DNA from: Nocardia sienata NBRC 100364
GTDB taxonomy: Bacteria; Actinomycetota; Actinomycetes; Mycobacteriales; Mycobacteriaceae
Direction of reading: 5' to 3'
Length of the DNA: 64,000 bases
Assembly (NCBI RefSeq): GCF_001613205.1
Contig: NZ_BDBX01000054.1
Span: forward strand, 1 to 64,000
Shown here: one piece after another, positions 43,396-52,358 of the stretch
Numbering within the stretch: the stretch's first letter is position 1
How the letters are laid out: the number at the start of each line of letters is the position of its first letter
The notes under the pieces: model-generated
What the model saw: the letters and a program-made list of their open reading frames with translations, nothing else
What the model was told of the DNA's origin: nothing
Databases searched by the model: none
Made by a program: the position numbers and the translations under genes

Positions 43396-43548
43396 CACGC
43401 CCGACGGCGTCCGCCTGCCGGTGCGGATCGCCGCCACATGACGACTTCGGCGGCCGCGGTCGGATGTCGGAATTCTCCAACATCGTTTCTCCGACCCATG
43501 TGCACCGCACCCGAAGACGCTGGACATCACAGCAGGAGAACCGCCGGT

Positions 43549-45162
43549 ATGACCGAACCACTGGACATCGATCTCGACCTGTTGCGGGAGTTGGCGATCC
43601 GCCATGAGGAGGAGGCCGACAAGATCCGCGCCCGGGTAGCGCCGCCCACCGAGTGGCTCGACAGCTATCTCGCCTTATACGGCAACATTGCACTGCCGGT
43701 CTATGAGGCGCTGCTCCGCTACGTCGACGCCCGGCAGGCCGACGGCAACGCACTCGCCGATACTCATCAACTCACCGCCGACAATCTGCGCACCGCGGCA
43801 TGGAAGATGGAGTTGGTCGATCAGCAGCGCGGGCGCAGTATCGAACAGGCGGTTTCCGGCGGGGGACAATCTCATTCACCGGCCCTCGCTGGGCACTTTG
43901 TTTCACCGACCCCCGCAGAGCACTCGAATTCACCGAGCCTCGCAGACGATACCGGCACAGCCGCGGACTCCTCGGGCCACCCGAGCTCCACCACCACGAC
44001 GAACGGTCCGGCCGCGGACCCACGGTCGATCGACACCCTTGACCGATCGGCGACGGCGGCAACCAACACTGCCGGCCCTGCCATGGCCGGTCCCGGCCCC
44101 GGTTTCGGCGGTCGCGGCGGCAGGCGCGAAACACCGTGGTCGCGAGCAAAGAACACCTCGGACGACACCGACCTCGATCTCGCCAGGAAGCAGCTGAGCA
44201 CAATAATCAACACCGCGCCGGACATCCCCGGGCTGGATTGGGCGGTTGCGGTGATGCGTGCGGGCGACCTGGTGCAAACGTTCGTGACATCGAACCAAGG
44301 CCGCGGTTGGCTACCCGCGGGGGCACAGTTCCCGAGCACAATGGCCACGCCGTGGGCGCCGAGAATAGCCAACACCCTGGACGGTGTGGAAACCGCCTGG
44401 GAGGGTGCTGCCGATCCGGCGCGGATTCTGGTCGGATTCGGATCGGTGTGGGGAGCGAGGCACACATCGCGGATGACGGCCCTCGTCACCACCGGCACGG
44501 TGGATATGAGCCTCCACGGCGCGGTCCCCGACGCCGCGGTCGAAGGCGACATCACCCCTGGGCTGTATCCGATCGACACCACCGCACGCCTCGTCGACCG
44601 CCTCGGCATCTACAGCTCGGACGGCCTGGACCCGGCGATCGACACTGTGCCGGACACTATGATCAGGGCCTGCGTCGCCGGACTCGCCTCCGACGCCCAT
44701 GCCCGGCTCGGGCGACGGAACCGGGACGACGAACTTCACAAACTCCGTGAACGTCTGCTGACCCGGCTCGACCGGGGGCAGACGGTTCCCTCGGCGTGGT
44801 GGACCGAGCTCCGCCACTCCGTTGCAACCGGGCCCCGGCAACACCGTGGCACAGCCGTGTTCAGCGGTACCGAACCGCTACCCGGCCGGGCACCAGAAGC
44901 CACACGGACACTCGCGCTCGAGCTTCGGGCCGTCGAACTCCTCCTACTACTCGACGGCAAGCCGTCCCGCCAACTTCTCCGGGATGCCGCCTACAGCTAC
45001 GCCCAGGTCGTCAACCACCCACTGTTCGCGGCCGACTCGTCCGCCGCCACACCCGCGGGGCCGGTCACGATCACAACCCCGATCACGGTCGCGCAACCCC
45101 CCGCGGTGAACTTGTCGAGCCCCGCAACCCGGCCCCACCATGTCGTCCCTTCGGCCGGGTGA
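43549..45162 (+). CDS. Type VII secretion-associated protein with EspC-like N-terminus
   Basis: 537 residues from ATG 43549 (AGGAG upstream). Residues 1-95 are helical and resemble ESX-1 EspC/DUF2580-type secretion targets (LDIDLDLLRELAIRHEEEAD, ...LRTAAWKMELVDQQ). Residues 100-185 are low-complexity Ser/Thr/Pro/Gly. The C-terminal region (PGLDWAVAVMRAGDLVQTFV, GWLPAGAQFPSTM, VRGLASDAHARLG-type block) recalls the DUF5632/DUF5631 region of mycobacterial Rv0312/Rv3446c-like proteins, some of which lie near secretion loci. Function unknown. An extension to 43438 lacks similarity. Confidence 0.65.
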   Translation: MTEPLDIDLDLLRELAIRHEEEADKIRARVAPPTEWLDSYLALYGNIALPVYEALLRYVDARQADGNALADTHQLTADNLRTAAWKMELVDQQRGRSIEQAVSGGGQSHSPALAGHFVSPTPAEHSNSPSLADDTGTAADSSGHPSSTTTTNGPAADPRSIDTLDRSATAATNTAGPAMAGPGPGFGGRGGRRETPWSRAKNTSDDTDLDLARKQLSTIINTAPDIPGLDWAVAVMRAGDLVQTFVTSNQGRGWLPAGAQFPSTMATPWAPRIANTLDGVETAWEGAADPARILVGFGSVWGARHTSRMTALVTTGTVDMSLHGAVPDAAVEGDITPGLYPIDTTARLVDRLGIYSSDGLDPAIDTVPDTMIRACVAGLASDAHARLGRRNRDDELHKLRERLLTRLDRGQTVPSAWWTELRHSVATGPRQHRGTAVFSGTEPLPGRAPEATRTLALELRAVELLLLLDGKPSRQLLRDAAYSYAQVVNHPLFAADSSAATPAGPVTITTPITVAQPPAVNLSSPATRPHHVVPSAG

Positions 45163-45288
45163 GCCGAGGAGCCGGCCATCGTCTCGGTGCTCCCACGGCC
45201 TGAAAAACCGAAACGGGTCTCATCTCCCGACCCACTATTGCTCGGTCGTACGAATGCGAACTGACTCCGCGTCGACACGAACTCAGGA

Positions 45289-46329
45289 ATGAACATGGTG
45301 AATCAAAATCGGTTTCACGTGCGCTTGCCGCGCCCGGATGGCTCGGCAGATCTCCTGCACATCGTGAAAGAAGCCGAAACGATGCTGCAAAAAGCGGTCG
45401 ACAGCATGGGGCCCGGTGATTCCGGAGACAGGCCCAGCGTCCATCTGATCGGTCCCGGGAATGACTCCGGGGATTCGGCAGGGCGGGTCGATCGGGTCCA
45501 CGTGATCCGTCCCGGGGCCGGCACCGGTGGTCCGGCGGGGCCGGTCGATCGGGTCCACGTGATCCGTCCCCGGACCGACACCGGTGATCCGGCAGGGCAG
45601 GACGGCTGGTTCGATTCGGCCTTACCCGGGGGTGAGGATATCGGCAGCGGTGCCATCGCCCGCGAATACGGGGGGCACCGCAAAAAGGTCGTCCACTGGC
45701 GGAAAGACATCGAAAGCGGTGATCAGATCGCCGGATCTGCCGTTGATGATGCCTCCATGATCGGGCCTCGCGCATTGGGCACCCTCCGGGACACGGTCAC
45801 AACTCTGCAGGATCAACTGTCGGTTCCGGGCAAATTGACCAAGAATCAAGAAGTGATCATGCGCGGTCACATCGACTCCGCGCTGGGGAACGCTCAGCAC
45901 GTAGTGCTCCGGGCCCGCCAGGATTCCGAAGACAACGCCCTTCGAATCGACCAGAACCTGCCGAAGAGAGTCGAACGGTACGAAACGCAGGATGGACGCG
46001 TCATTCTGAAAGCCGGCGATGCCCCGCCGCTCGGGGGGCCCGAGTTCTTCCGAGTGGAAGATGACAGCGCGGCAATCGGCGACGAGGCCGGTCGAAGACA
46101 ACACTTCCTCACGACGCCTGGCGACCCCACGGGGCGCGCCGCTGTCGGCCTACCCGGCCAGATGACCTCCGAGGTCCTCTCGCCCAGCGTCGGCATGCCG
46201 ATACAGAGCCCGGTATTCGGTAGCCAGGAGTCCGGGGAGAGCGGTGGTGGCCTCGGTGCGATGTCCACCTTGAGGCCCCTGATACAGGCCATATCGTCCC
46301 TCACCCAAAAATCCGAGGAAGGCGATTAG
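45289..46329 (+). CDS. Uncharacterised protein with short tandem repeats
   Basis: 346 residues from ATG 45289 (ATG 45295 equally possible). No family recognised. A 19-residue motif, VDRVHVIRPxxxTGxPAGx, occurs twice in tandem, with a diverged third copy before it (PSVHLIGPGNDSGDSAGR). The following region is helical and charged (KVVHWRKDIESGDQ, TLRDTVTTLQDQLSVPGKL, NQEVIMRGHIDSALGNAQ). Codon use is slightly less GC-rich than the neighbours. It follows the type VII-associated gene by 126 bp on the same strand, so it may be a partner. Confidence 0.6.
   Translation: MNMVNQNRFHVRLPRPDGSADLLHIVKEAETMLQKAVDSMGPGDSGDRPSVHLIGPGNDSGDSAGRVDRVHVIRPGAGTGGPAGPVDRVHVIRPRTDTGDPAGQDGWFDSALPGGEDIGSGAIAREYGGHRKKVVHWRKDIESGDQIAGSAVDDASMIGPRALGTLRDTVTTLQDQLSVPGKLTKNQEVIMRGHIDSALGNAQHVVLRARQDSEDNALRIDQNLPKRVERYETQDGRVILKAGDAPPLGGPEFFRVEDDSAAIGDEAGRRQHFLTTPGDPTGRAAVGLPGQMTSEVLSPSVGMPIQSPVFGSQESGESGGGLGAMSTLRPLIQAISSLTQKSEEGD
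45487..45600 (+). repeat. 57-bp tandem repeat inside the uncharacterised gene
   Basis: Two copies, 45487-45543 and 45544-45600, in frame (19 codons). The first 27 bp are identical, the rest diverged. A weaker third unit precedes them. Confidence 0.75.
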
Positions 46330-46368
46330 GGACAGCGCTCCTGTCAGGAGCCGTTCTCGGGCTGTCCC
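46329..46368. terminator. Nested stem-loops after the repeat-containing gene
   Basis: Outer stem GGGACAGC/GCTGTCCC (46329-46336 with 46361-46368) encloses a second perfect hairpin, GCTCCTG-T-CAGGAGC (46337-46351). It begins at the stop codon. No U-tract, but probably terminates transcription. Confidence 0.55.
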
Positions 46369-46752
46369 GGCCCGGGACGGACACACATCACGCCGCCGCA
46401 GGGCTTGTCACTGAGGCCCGCGGGGTTGGGATGGACCGTCGGCCGCCGGTGCGCGGGGGCGCGGAGTTCGTGACGGTTGCGGTCCCGTGGGCCGCGGGCA
46501 GTACGACGTCGTTTCACCGCGCGACCCCCGTAGCGCCGCCGCGAGGGCGGTGCGTGGAGGTCCGGACCCGGTCCGCGACACCGGCCCCGGAATCGGCCGG
46601 GAAGGCCCCGGTAGCGCCCGGTGCCGCGTAGGGCGAACCTGTCGGTGGCCAGTAGTTCATGGTCCCCAGTCTGGCGGATGCCCCCGTGGCCGGTCGCACC
46701 CGGGTTTGCCCCGTGGACCTCGGCGCTCGCCGCGGCCGCGGGGCCTACCGGC
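46330..46752. other. Convergent intergenic region
   Basis: About 420 bp between two convergent genes. Apart from the nested stem-loops and one weak small frame on the minus strand, I see nothing in it. Its composition is as GC-rich as coding DNA. Confidence 0.4.
46514..46660 (-). CDS. Doubtful 48-residue reading frame
   Basis: ATG 46660 follows GGGGA. The peptide begins MNYWPPTGSPYAAPG and ends with an Arg-rich segment. Third codon positions are mostly G/C, which hints at coding, but there is no recognisable feature. Confidence 0.2.
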   Translation of the reverse strand: MNYWPPTGSPYAAPGATGAFPADSGAGVADRVRTSTHRPRGGATGVAR

Positions 46753-47688
46753 TCATGAGGCCAGCGCGCGCGGCGACTCGACCACCGAATAGTGACCGGC
46801 GTCACCGGTGATGACCGTGCTCGGTCGGCCGTCGACACCCACCGGGATATCCCCGGCGAGCGTGATCCGGGTCAACCGGCGGGGCTGTCTGTCGTAATCG
46901 TTGACCGCGTAGTGCTGGGTGGCGCGGTTGTCCCAGATCGCGACATCACCGAGTTGCCAATCCCAGCGCACCGTGTTCTCCAGCCGGATCACCCGATCCT
47001 GGAAGAGCCGGAACAGCGTCTGCGACTCCGTGGTCGAGAAACCGACGAAGTTCCGCACGAAATGGCCGAGCAGCAGTGCGCGCTCGCCGCTTTCCGGATG
47101 GACCCGGACGACCGGGTGCTCGGTCTCGTAGAGCGAGGACTCGAACTCGGCGCGGTGCTCCTTGGTCTTCTCGTCCGGATGCTCCCCGTGGCGGCCCACG
47201 TAGTCGTAGACATTGGTGTGCACCGCCCGCAGGTTCTCCGCCAGCAGCCGCAGCGGCTCGGGCAGCGAATCGTAGGCGGCCACGGTGGAGGCCCAGGTGG
47301 TGGAGCCGCCGTACGGCGGCAGGGTGACCGCCCGCAGGATCGATGCCTTCGGGATGCGGTCCACGAAGGTCACATCGGTGTGCCAGCTGTTGGCGCTGCC
47401 GTACTCGGAATCGATGGCCAGGGTCTTCTCGCCGTGCGAGGTGACCGTCGGATGCGGGGTGGTCGGGCTGCCGAGCAGTTCGGCGAACTCGTACTGGCCG
47501 TCCTCGGTGAGCTGGTCCTGGCCGCGGAAGAAGATCACCTTGTGTTCCACCAGCGCCTTGCGGATGGTTTCGACGGCCGCCGGACCGAGGTCACCGCCCA
47601 GCCGCACCCCGTCGATACGCGCTCCGATCCTGGACCCGAGCTTGACCACGGTGGGGAGGGTGGCGGGGGTGGTGTTTTCGGATGTCAT
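46753..47688 (-). CDS. TauD/TfdA-family Fe(II)/2-oxoglutarate dioxygenase, Rv3406-like
   Basis: 311 residues from ATG 47688 (GAGGTG upstream). Iron ligands H103 and D105 in NSWHTDVTF, distal His in RATQHYAVNDY, and 2-oxoglutarate-binding Arg in RRLTRITL. Blocks KLGSRIGARIDGVRLGGDL and WDNRATQH match Rv3406, an alkylsulfatase-type dioxygenase that frees sulfate from alkyl sulfates. Probable role: sulfur scavenging or oxidation of a carboxylate/sulfonate. A perfect inverted repeat lies just upstream. Confidence 0.92.
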   Translation of the reverse strand: MTSENTTPATLPTVVKLGSRIGARIDGVRLGGDLGPAAVETIRKALVEHKVIFFRGQDQLTEDGQYEFAELLGSPTTPHPTVTSHGEKTLAIDSEYGSANSWHTDVTFVDRIPKASILRAVTLPPYGGSTTWASTVAAYDSLPEPLRLLAENLRAVHTNVYDYVGRHGEHPDEKTKEHRAEFESSLYETEHPVVRVHPESGERALLLGHFVRNFVGFSTTESQTLFRLFQDRVIRLENTVRWDWQLGDVAIWDNRATQHYAVNDYDRQPRRLTRITLAGDIPVGVDGRPSTVITGDAGHYSVVESPRALAS

Positions 47689-47702
47689 GGGCACCTCACG
47701 GA

Positions 47703-47729
47703 TCGAGAGCGGAATCGTTCGCCTCTCGA
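47703..47729. promoter_or_regulatory. Inverted repeat TCGAGAG-N13-CTCTCGA
   Basis: Perfect 7-bp arms at 47703-47709 and 47723-47729, 15 to 41 bp upstream of the dioxygenase ATG. Spacing suits a TetR- or LysR-type dimer. No regulator gene is adjacent. Confidence 0.45.
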
Positions 47730-47853
47730 GCACACCACCGGACCCCGGTACCGAACAGGATTGTGGTCGCGCTGATCACAAGGGTGCTGTCACCTGTGCG
47801 CGGGCTACCGTCGTGATCTCGTTGCGTTTCGTCCGGCCGGGCGGAACGCGCCG

Positions 47854-48624
47854 CTAGCGCAAATGCTCGCGCAGATAGGCCAAGTCGTCGACGATGCCCT
47901 CGGCGGGGGTCTCCAGGATCACCGGCGCGTCGGCGGTCCGGCACACCTCGGTGAGCAGATCCGGATCGATGGTGCCCTCGGCGAAATTGGCATGCCGATC
48001 GGCACCGGAATCGAATGCGTCGCGGGAGGAATTGAGGTGCACCAGATCGATCCGGCCCGTGATTCCCCGGATCCGCTCCACCACGCCGACCAGATCCTCC
48101 CCGCCCGCCCAGGCGTGACAGGTATCGAGGCAGAAACCGGCCCCGTAATCGCCCACCGCCTCCCACAGCCGCGCGATATTGTCGAAATGCCGGGCCATGG
48201 CGTGGTTACCACCGGCGGTGTTCTCGATCAGGATCGGCACCGCGAAGCCGCCCTTGTCCTGCTGGCGCTCGAACAGTTTGCGCCAGTTGTCGAAACCGGC
48301 CTCCATCTCGCCGTCGTTGCGCACATGCCCGCCGTGCACAACCAGCCCGAACGCGCCGAGATCGGCCGCCGCCCGGGCCTGCTGGGCCACCGCGTTACGC
48401 GACGGCATCCGCAGCCGGTTGTTGGTGCTGGCCACATTGATCTGATAGGAGGAATGGACCACCACATCGATGGGGCTGGCCAGGATCTGCTCGGTCGCCG
48501 GATGCGGCGTGGGTTTGTCCCAGCTCTGCGGATCCACCACGAACAATTGGACGACATCGGCGCCGAGTCGCTCGCCGTACCCGATCGGGTCGCTGTCCGT
48601 GCGGACATGTGCTCCAATGCGCAT
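47854..48624 (-). CDS. nfo: Endonuclease IV (AP endonuclease)
   Basis: 256 residues from ATG 48624 (MRIGAHV). The family's zinc ligands are visible in VVHSSYQINVAS, LVVHGGHVRNDGE, ILIENTAGG, CLDTCHAW, LVHLNSSRD, DRHANF and ILETP. The protein parallels mycobacterial End (Rv0670) in length and motif order. It cleaves DNA 5' of abasic sites in base excision repair. It diverges from the first kinase gene. Confidence 0.93.
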   Translation of the reverse strand: MRIGAHVRTDSDPIGYGERLGADVVQLFVVDPQSWDKPTPHPATEQILASPIDVVVHSSYQINVASTNNRLRMPSRNAVAQQARAAADLGAFGLVVHGGHVRNDGEMEAGFDNWRKLFERQQDKGGFAVPILIENTAGGNHAMARHFDNIARLWEAVGDYGAGFCLDTCHAWAGGEDLVGVVERIRGITGRIDLVHLNSSRDAFDSGADRHANFAEGTIDPDLLTEVCRTADAPVILETPAEGIVDDLAYLREHLR

Positions 48625-48733
48625 GGCGCCAGACTATCGCCCCGAACCGACAACCGGCTCTCGTGTTGCGCCCGGGCGGTGCGGGAAGATACACCGGAAG
48701 ACACGCGTACGACCCGACGAGGGGGAATCGGCC

Positions 48734-50092
48734 ATGCTCGAGCCCGGTGACGATTTCGCGGGCTATGCCATCCGGCGGCGGCTGGGCGTCGGCGGTATGG
48801 GTATGGTGTTCCTCGCCCGGCACCCGCGGCTCCCGCGGCTGGTCGCGCTGAAACTGCTCAACCCGGACCTGTACTCCGACAGGGAGATACGCCTGCGTTT
48901 CGAACGGGAATCCGAACTCGCGGGCCGGCTCGAGCATCCCAATATCGTCACCGTTTACGACCGCGGCGCCGAGGGCAGACAGCTCTGGATCTCGATGCAG
49001 TACGTGCCGGGTTCGGATGCCTCACTGGTGGATCTGCACGTCCTCGATCCACGGCGAGCGGTGCAGATCGTCGCCGATACCGGGATCGCCCTGGACTTCG
49101 CCCATGCCAACGGGGTGCTGCACCGAGATGTGAAACCGGGCAACATCCTGCTCGCGAAACCGCCCATCGGGCAGCCGGAACGGGTCCTGCTCACCGATTT
49201 CGGTATCGCGGGAGTGCGCGACGCCGAAACCACCATCGCCGCGGCGGACACCATCACCGCGACCCTGGCCTACGCCGCCCCCGAACAGCTGACCGGTGCG
49301 AAACTCGATCACCGCGGCGACCAGTACTCGCTGGCCTGCACGCTGTTCTGGCTGCTCACCGGGTCGGGCCCGTATCGCGGAAACAATCCGGCCGAACTCA
49401 TCCAGGCACATCTGACCGCGCCGGTGCCCCGGCTCACCCGGATCCGGCCCGGGCTGCCGCCGGGGCTCGACGAAGTTCTCGCGCGGGCGCTGGCCAAAAA
49501 TCCCGCCGACCGGTTCCTCAGCTGTACCGAATTCGCGACGGCCGCCGCGCGGGCACTGCGCCCGCCGGCACCGCGTGGGGGACCGCCGGGAGTCAGATTG
49601 CGGCCCGCGCAGCGATACCCGGCGCCGGCCGGACCCGCTCCGGCGTACGGATCGGGGGAGTTCCGGCAGTCCGGCACCCGGGGCGGGCCGGGTTATCCCT
49701 CCACCGAACACCGCCGCCCCGGTCCACCGGCGCCGCGGTATCCGTCCACCGGGCACCCGCATCCAGGGGCGGCCCCGCCCTACCGGTCCGCCGAAAACCG
49801 GCATCCCGGCCCGGGCGGACAGCTTCCGGGCCCCGGTGACCACCGGCCCCCGGCCACGGCCGGGCCACAGCCGGGTTCGGCCGAGTTCCGGCAGCCGGGC
49901 CCCGACACCCGGCACGCGCCCGGGGCCGTGTCCCCGGCGGACGACCGGGCCACCCGCCCCGACCGGGTGCACCGTTCGAGCCCGGCCGAATCGGCGATGA
50001 TCGATCTGCCCGGCCTGCGCAACCGTCCCGGGGTGACCCCGCCGGTGGCCCGGCCCCACCGGCCGCCCCGGGACCCCGGTGCTACGACCTAG
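48734..50092 (+). CDS. Soluble Ser/Thr protein kinase with Pro-rich tail
   Basis: 452 residues from ATG 48734 (GAGGGGG upstream). Complete Hanks-type kinase domain, residues about 10-275: glycine loop LGVGGMGMVF, K40 in LVALKLL, αC Glu in FERESELAGRL, LHRDVKPGNIL, LTDFGIAG, AAPEQ. The remaining 175 residues are Pro/Gly/Arg-rich and disordered, with short PGYPSTEHRRPGPP-like repeats. There is no transmembrane helix or sensor domain. Its kinase domain is a close paralogue of the next gene's. Target unknown. Confidence 0.9.
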   Translation: MLEPGDDFAGYAIRRRLGVGGMGMVFLARHPRLPRLVALKLLNPDLYSDREIRLRFERESELAGRLEHPNIVTVYDRGAEGRQLWISMQYVPGSDASLVDLHVLDPRRAVQIVADTGIALDFAHANGVLHRDVKPGNILLAKPPIGQPERVLLTDFGIAGVRDAETTIAAADTITATLAYAAPEQLTGAKLDHRGDQYSLACTLFWLLTGSGPYRGNNPAELIQAHLTAPVPRLTRIRPGLPPGLDEVLARALAKNPADRFLSCTEFATAAARALRPPAPRGGPPGVRLRPAQRYPAPAGPAPAYGSGEFRQSGTRGGPGYPSTEHRRPGPPAPRYPSTGHPHPGAAPPYRSAENRHPGPGGQLPGPGDHRPPATAGPQPGSAEFRQPGPDTRHAPGAVSPADDRATRPDRVHRSSPAESAMIDLPGLRNRPGVTPPVARPHRPPRDPGATT

Positions 50093-50252
50093 CGCCGCAA
50101 TCCCGGATATCCGTGGTGAGCCGCCCCGGCACCGGGGCCGCGCGGCGCGCCGGTAGCGCGGTGTCGAGGTAGCAGCCGTGTTGCGGCTGCGTATGCGGAC
50201 CGGTGAGAGCCCTCGGCCCGGTATCGACTGCTGCTATGGTTTCGATGATTTC

Positions 50253-50287
50253 GCGTGCCCGGACCGTTGCGGTCCGGACACGCTTTT
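50253..50287 (+). terminator. Intrinsic terminator between the two kinase genes
   Basis: GCGTGCCCGGACCG pairs with CGGTCCGGACACGC (50253-50266 with 50270-50283) except for one C/A mismatch, loop TTG, then TTTT. It ends 56 bp before the second kinase ATG. Confidence 0.85.
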
Positions 50288-50343
50288 CGTCTACGCCTGC
50301 GTACCGGTGGGTCCCGGTCCCGCAGGCGGGAATTGGAGCAACC

Positions 50344-52194
50344 ATGCTGGCCAACGGCGATGTTTTCGCCGGCTATGTCATCGACCGGCAACTCGGCCGG
50401 GGTGGGATGGGCTCGGTCTACCTCGCGAAACATCCGCGGCTGCCGCGGATGACAGCGCTGAAGCTGCTGAACCGCGAAATGTTCTTCGACAAGGAGGTGC
50501 GCGCCAGATTCGAACGGGAGGCCGATCTGGTCGCCCGCCTGGACCACCCCAATATTGTCACGGTCTACGACCGCGGTCTCGAAGACGAACAGCTGTGGAT
50601 CTCGATGCAGTACATCGACGGTATCGACGCCGCCTCGGTGGATCCGCAGAAGTTGCCGCCCGAACGTGCCGTCCAGATCATCGCCGAAACCGCGTCCGCG
50701 CTGGACTACGCGCACGGTATGGGCGTGATGCACCGGGACGTGAAACCGGCCAATATCCTGCTGGCCCGCTCGACCGGCGGCCGTGGTGAACGGGTCTACC
50801 TGACCGATTTCGGTATCGCGCGCCTGCGCGACGACACCGGTCACCTCACCCAGACCGGTACGTTCACGGCCACTCTGGCCTACGCCTCGCCCGAACAGCT
50901 CACCGGCGCCGACCTCGATCACCGCTCGGATCAATATTCGCTGGCCTGTTCGCTGTACTGGTTGCTCACGGGCAGCGGTCCGTTCACCTCCACCAATCCG
51001 GCGGGGGTCATCCAGGGGCATCTGCAGTCGCCACCGCCATTGCTGAGCGCAGCCCGGCCGGAACTGCCGCCGTCGCTGGACGCGGTCCTGGCCAAGGCGA
51101 TGGCGAAGCGTCCCGATGACCGGTTCACCTCGTGCACCGAATTCGCCGAAGCCGCCAAACAGGCGCTCGCCTCGCCGAGTTCCCCGGCGATCCCGCCGGC
51201 CGTACCGCCGCCCACCATGGTGAATCCGTCGTATCAATCCGGGCCGTACAACAGCGGGGCGAACCAGTATCCGAGCACCGCGGCGCCTCAGCCCTACGCC
51301 GGGGGCGTACCGGCACAGCCCTATGCGAGCAATGTGCAGGGCCAGCCCTACGCCAGTGGTGTCCAGGGCCAGCCCTATGCCGGCGGTGCGCCGGGCCAGC
51401 AGTACGCGAGCGGGTTCCAGCAGGGCCCCGCGGACGGGCACCAGCAGCCCTACGGGGGCACTCTGGGGTACACCACACCCGTCGGTCAGCCGTCGTACGG
51501 CGGCGGAACACCGGGCGGATACACCCAGCCCACGAACTATCCGCAGCCGATGGCGCAGGTCCAGCAGGCGCCGCGCCCGCCCAAGTCGAACACCGGGCTC
51601 GTCGTCGCCATCTGTGTCGGACTCGTGGTGCTGATCGGGGTCGTCATCGGTGCGGTGGCTCTCGCCGGGAGCGGCGGAGGCGGCGGAACCGACACCACGG
51701 CCGCCGGCACCAGTACCCAGACCACCGTGGCCCCGGTGCCCGCGACCGCGGACTCCATCAGCAAGGAGTTCCCGCGGCTGGTACCCGCGTCGACAGCCGA
51801 GGAGGTCGGGTACCACGACGCGAAATGCTGGGAGACCGATAACAGCTACACACCCAGCCCCGACGACGGCGAACCCGATTTCGGTAAATGGGCCTGGCAG
51901 TGGCGCTGCTACGGCGGCAACAACAACGACGATCCGTTCTACCGGATCTATGCCTACGCCTCCGCGGCCGAGGTGGAATCGGTGGTCAAGGGACTGCCCG
52001 CGACCTCGGAGAAGTCCACCGACGCCAACGGCGGCCGGACCTACACCAACTACAAATGGGACAGCGACGGCCCGAAGATGGTCACGGTGTTCACCAACCA
52101 TCCCGAACGAGCCCAGTACCTGATGTACACCGACGGCATCGTCGGCACCATCGACGAGATGCTGACCTGGTGGAAGTCGGCGCCGCTGAACTGA
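50344..52194 (+). CDS. Membrane-anchored Ser/Thr protein kinase
   Basis: 616 residues from ATG 50344 (GGAG upstream). Kinase domain about 10-275 with LGRGGMGSVY, K40 in MTALKLL, MHRDVKPANIL, LTDFGIARL and ASPEQ. A Gln/Tyr/Gly/Pro-rich linker with repeated GQPYASG units follows, then a transmembrane helix about 417-441, and a Thr-rich stalk leading to a 150-residue extracytoplasmic domain with two Cys (DAKCWETDN, QWRCYGGNN) that could form a disulphide. The layout is that of PknA/B-like sensor kinases, but the sensor domain is not PASTA; it may bind an envelope ligand. Confidence 0.92.
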   Translation: MLANGDVFAGYVIDRQLGRGGMGSVYLAKHPRLPRMTALKLLNREMFFDKEVRARFEREADLVARLDHPNIVTVYDRGLEDEQLWISMQYIDGIDAASVDPQKLPPERAVQIIAETASALDYAHGMGVMHRDVKPANILLARSTGGRGERVYLTDFGIARLRDDTGHLTQTGTFTATLAYASPEQLTGADLDHRSDQYSLACSLYWLLTGSGPFTSTNPAGVIQGHLQSPPPLLSAARPELPPSLDAVLAKAMAKRPDDRFTSCTEFAEAAKQALASPSSPAIPPAVPPPTMVNPSYQSGPYNSGANQYPSTAAPQPYAGGVPAQPYASNVQGQPYASGVQGQPYAGGAPGQQYASGFQQGPADGHQQPYGGTLGYTTPVGQPSYGGGTPGGYTQPTNYPQPMAQVQQAPRPPKSNTGLVVAICVGLVVLIGVVIGAVALAGSGGGGGTDTTAAGTSTQTTVAPVPATADSISKEFPRLVPASTAEEVGYHDAKCWETDNSYTPSPDDGEPDFGKWAWQWRCYGGNNNDDPFYRIYAYASAAEVESVVKGLPATSEKSTDANGGRTYTNYKWDSDGPKMVTVFTNHPERAQYLMYTDGIVGTIDEMLTWWKSAPLN

Positions 52195-52210
52195 GCGACG
52201 CAGCGGAACC

Positions 52211-52250
52211 GGCGGGCCCCACAGCAGGCGGGGTCCGCCGTTTCGTTTCC
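52211..52250 (+). terminator. Terminator after the second kinase
   Basis: GGCGGGCCCC pairs with GGGGTCCGCC (one G-T wobble), 9-nt loop, then a T-rich tail (TTTCGTTTCC). It lies 17 bp after the stop. Confidence 0.75.
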
Positions 52251-52358
52251 CGCCGGCGCAGTGTCATCCCACCCGCGTACCCGGCGATCCCGCAGGTGTA
52301 CGAGTGGTCAGGGCGATCCCGGATGGCGCGGTTCGCGGCGGCCCGACACACTGGACCC

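Noticed and set aside
51290..51430. Repeats in the second kinase as a CRISPR-like array
   Set aside because: They are short in-frame coding repeats (GQPYASG units) with no spacers.
50089..52101. A 670-codon minus-strand open frame
   Set aside because: It is the complement of the second kinase gene, which has all kinase motifs; the minus product is Arg/Gly/His-rich without domain character.
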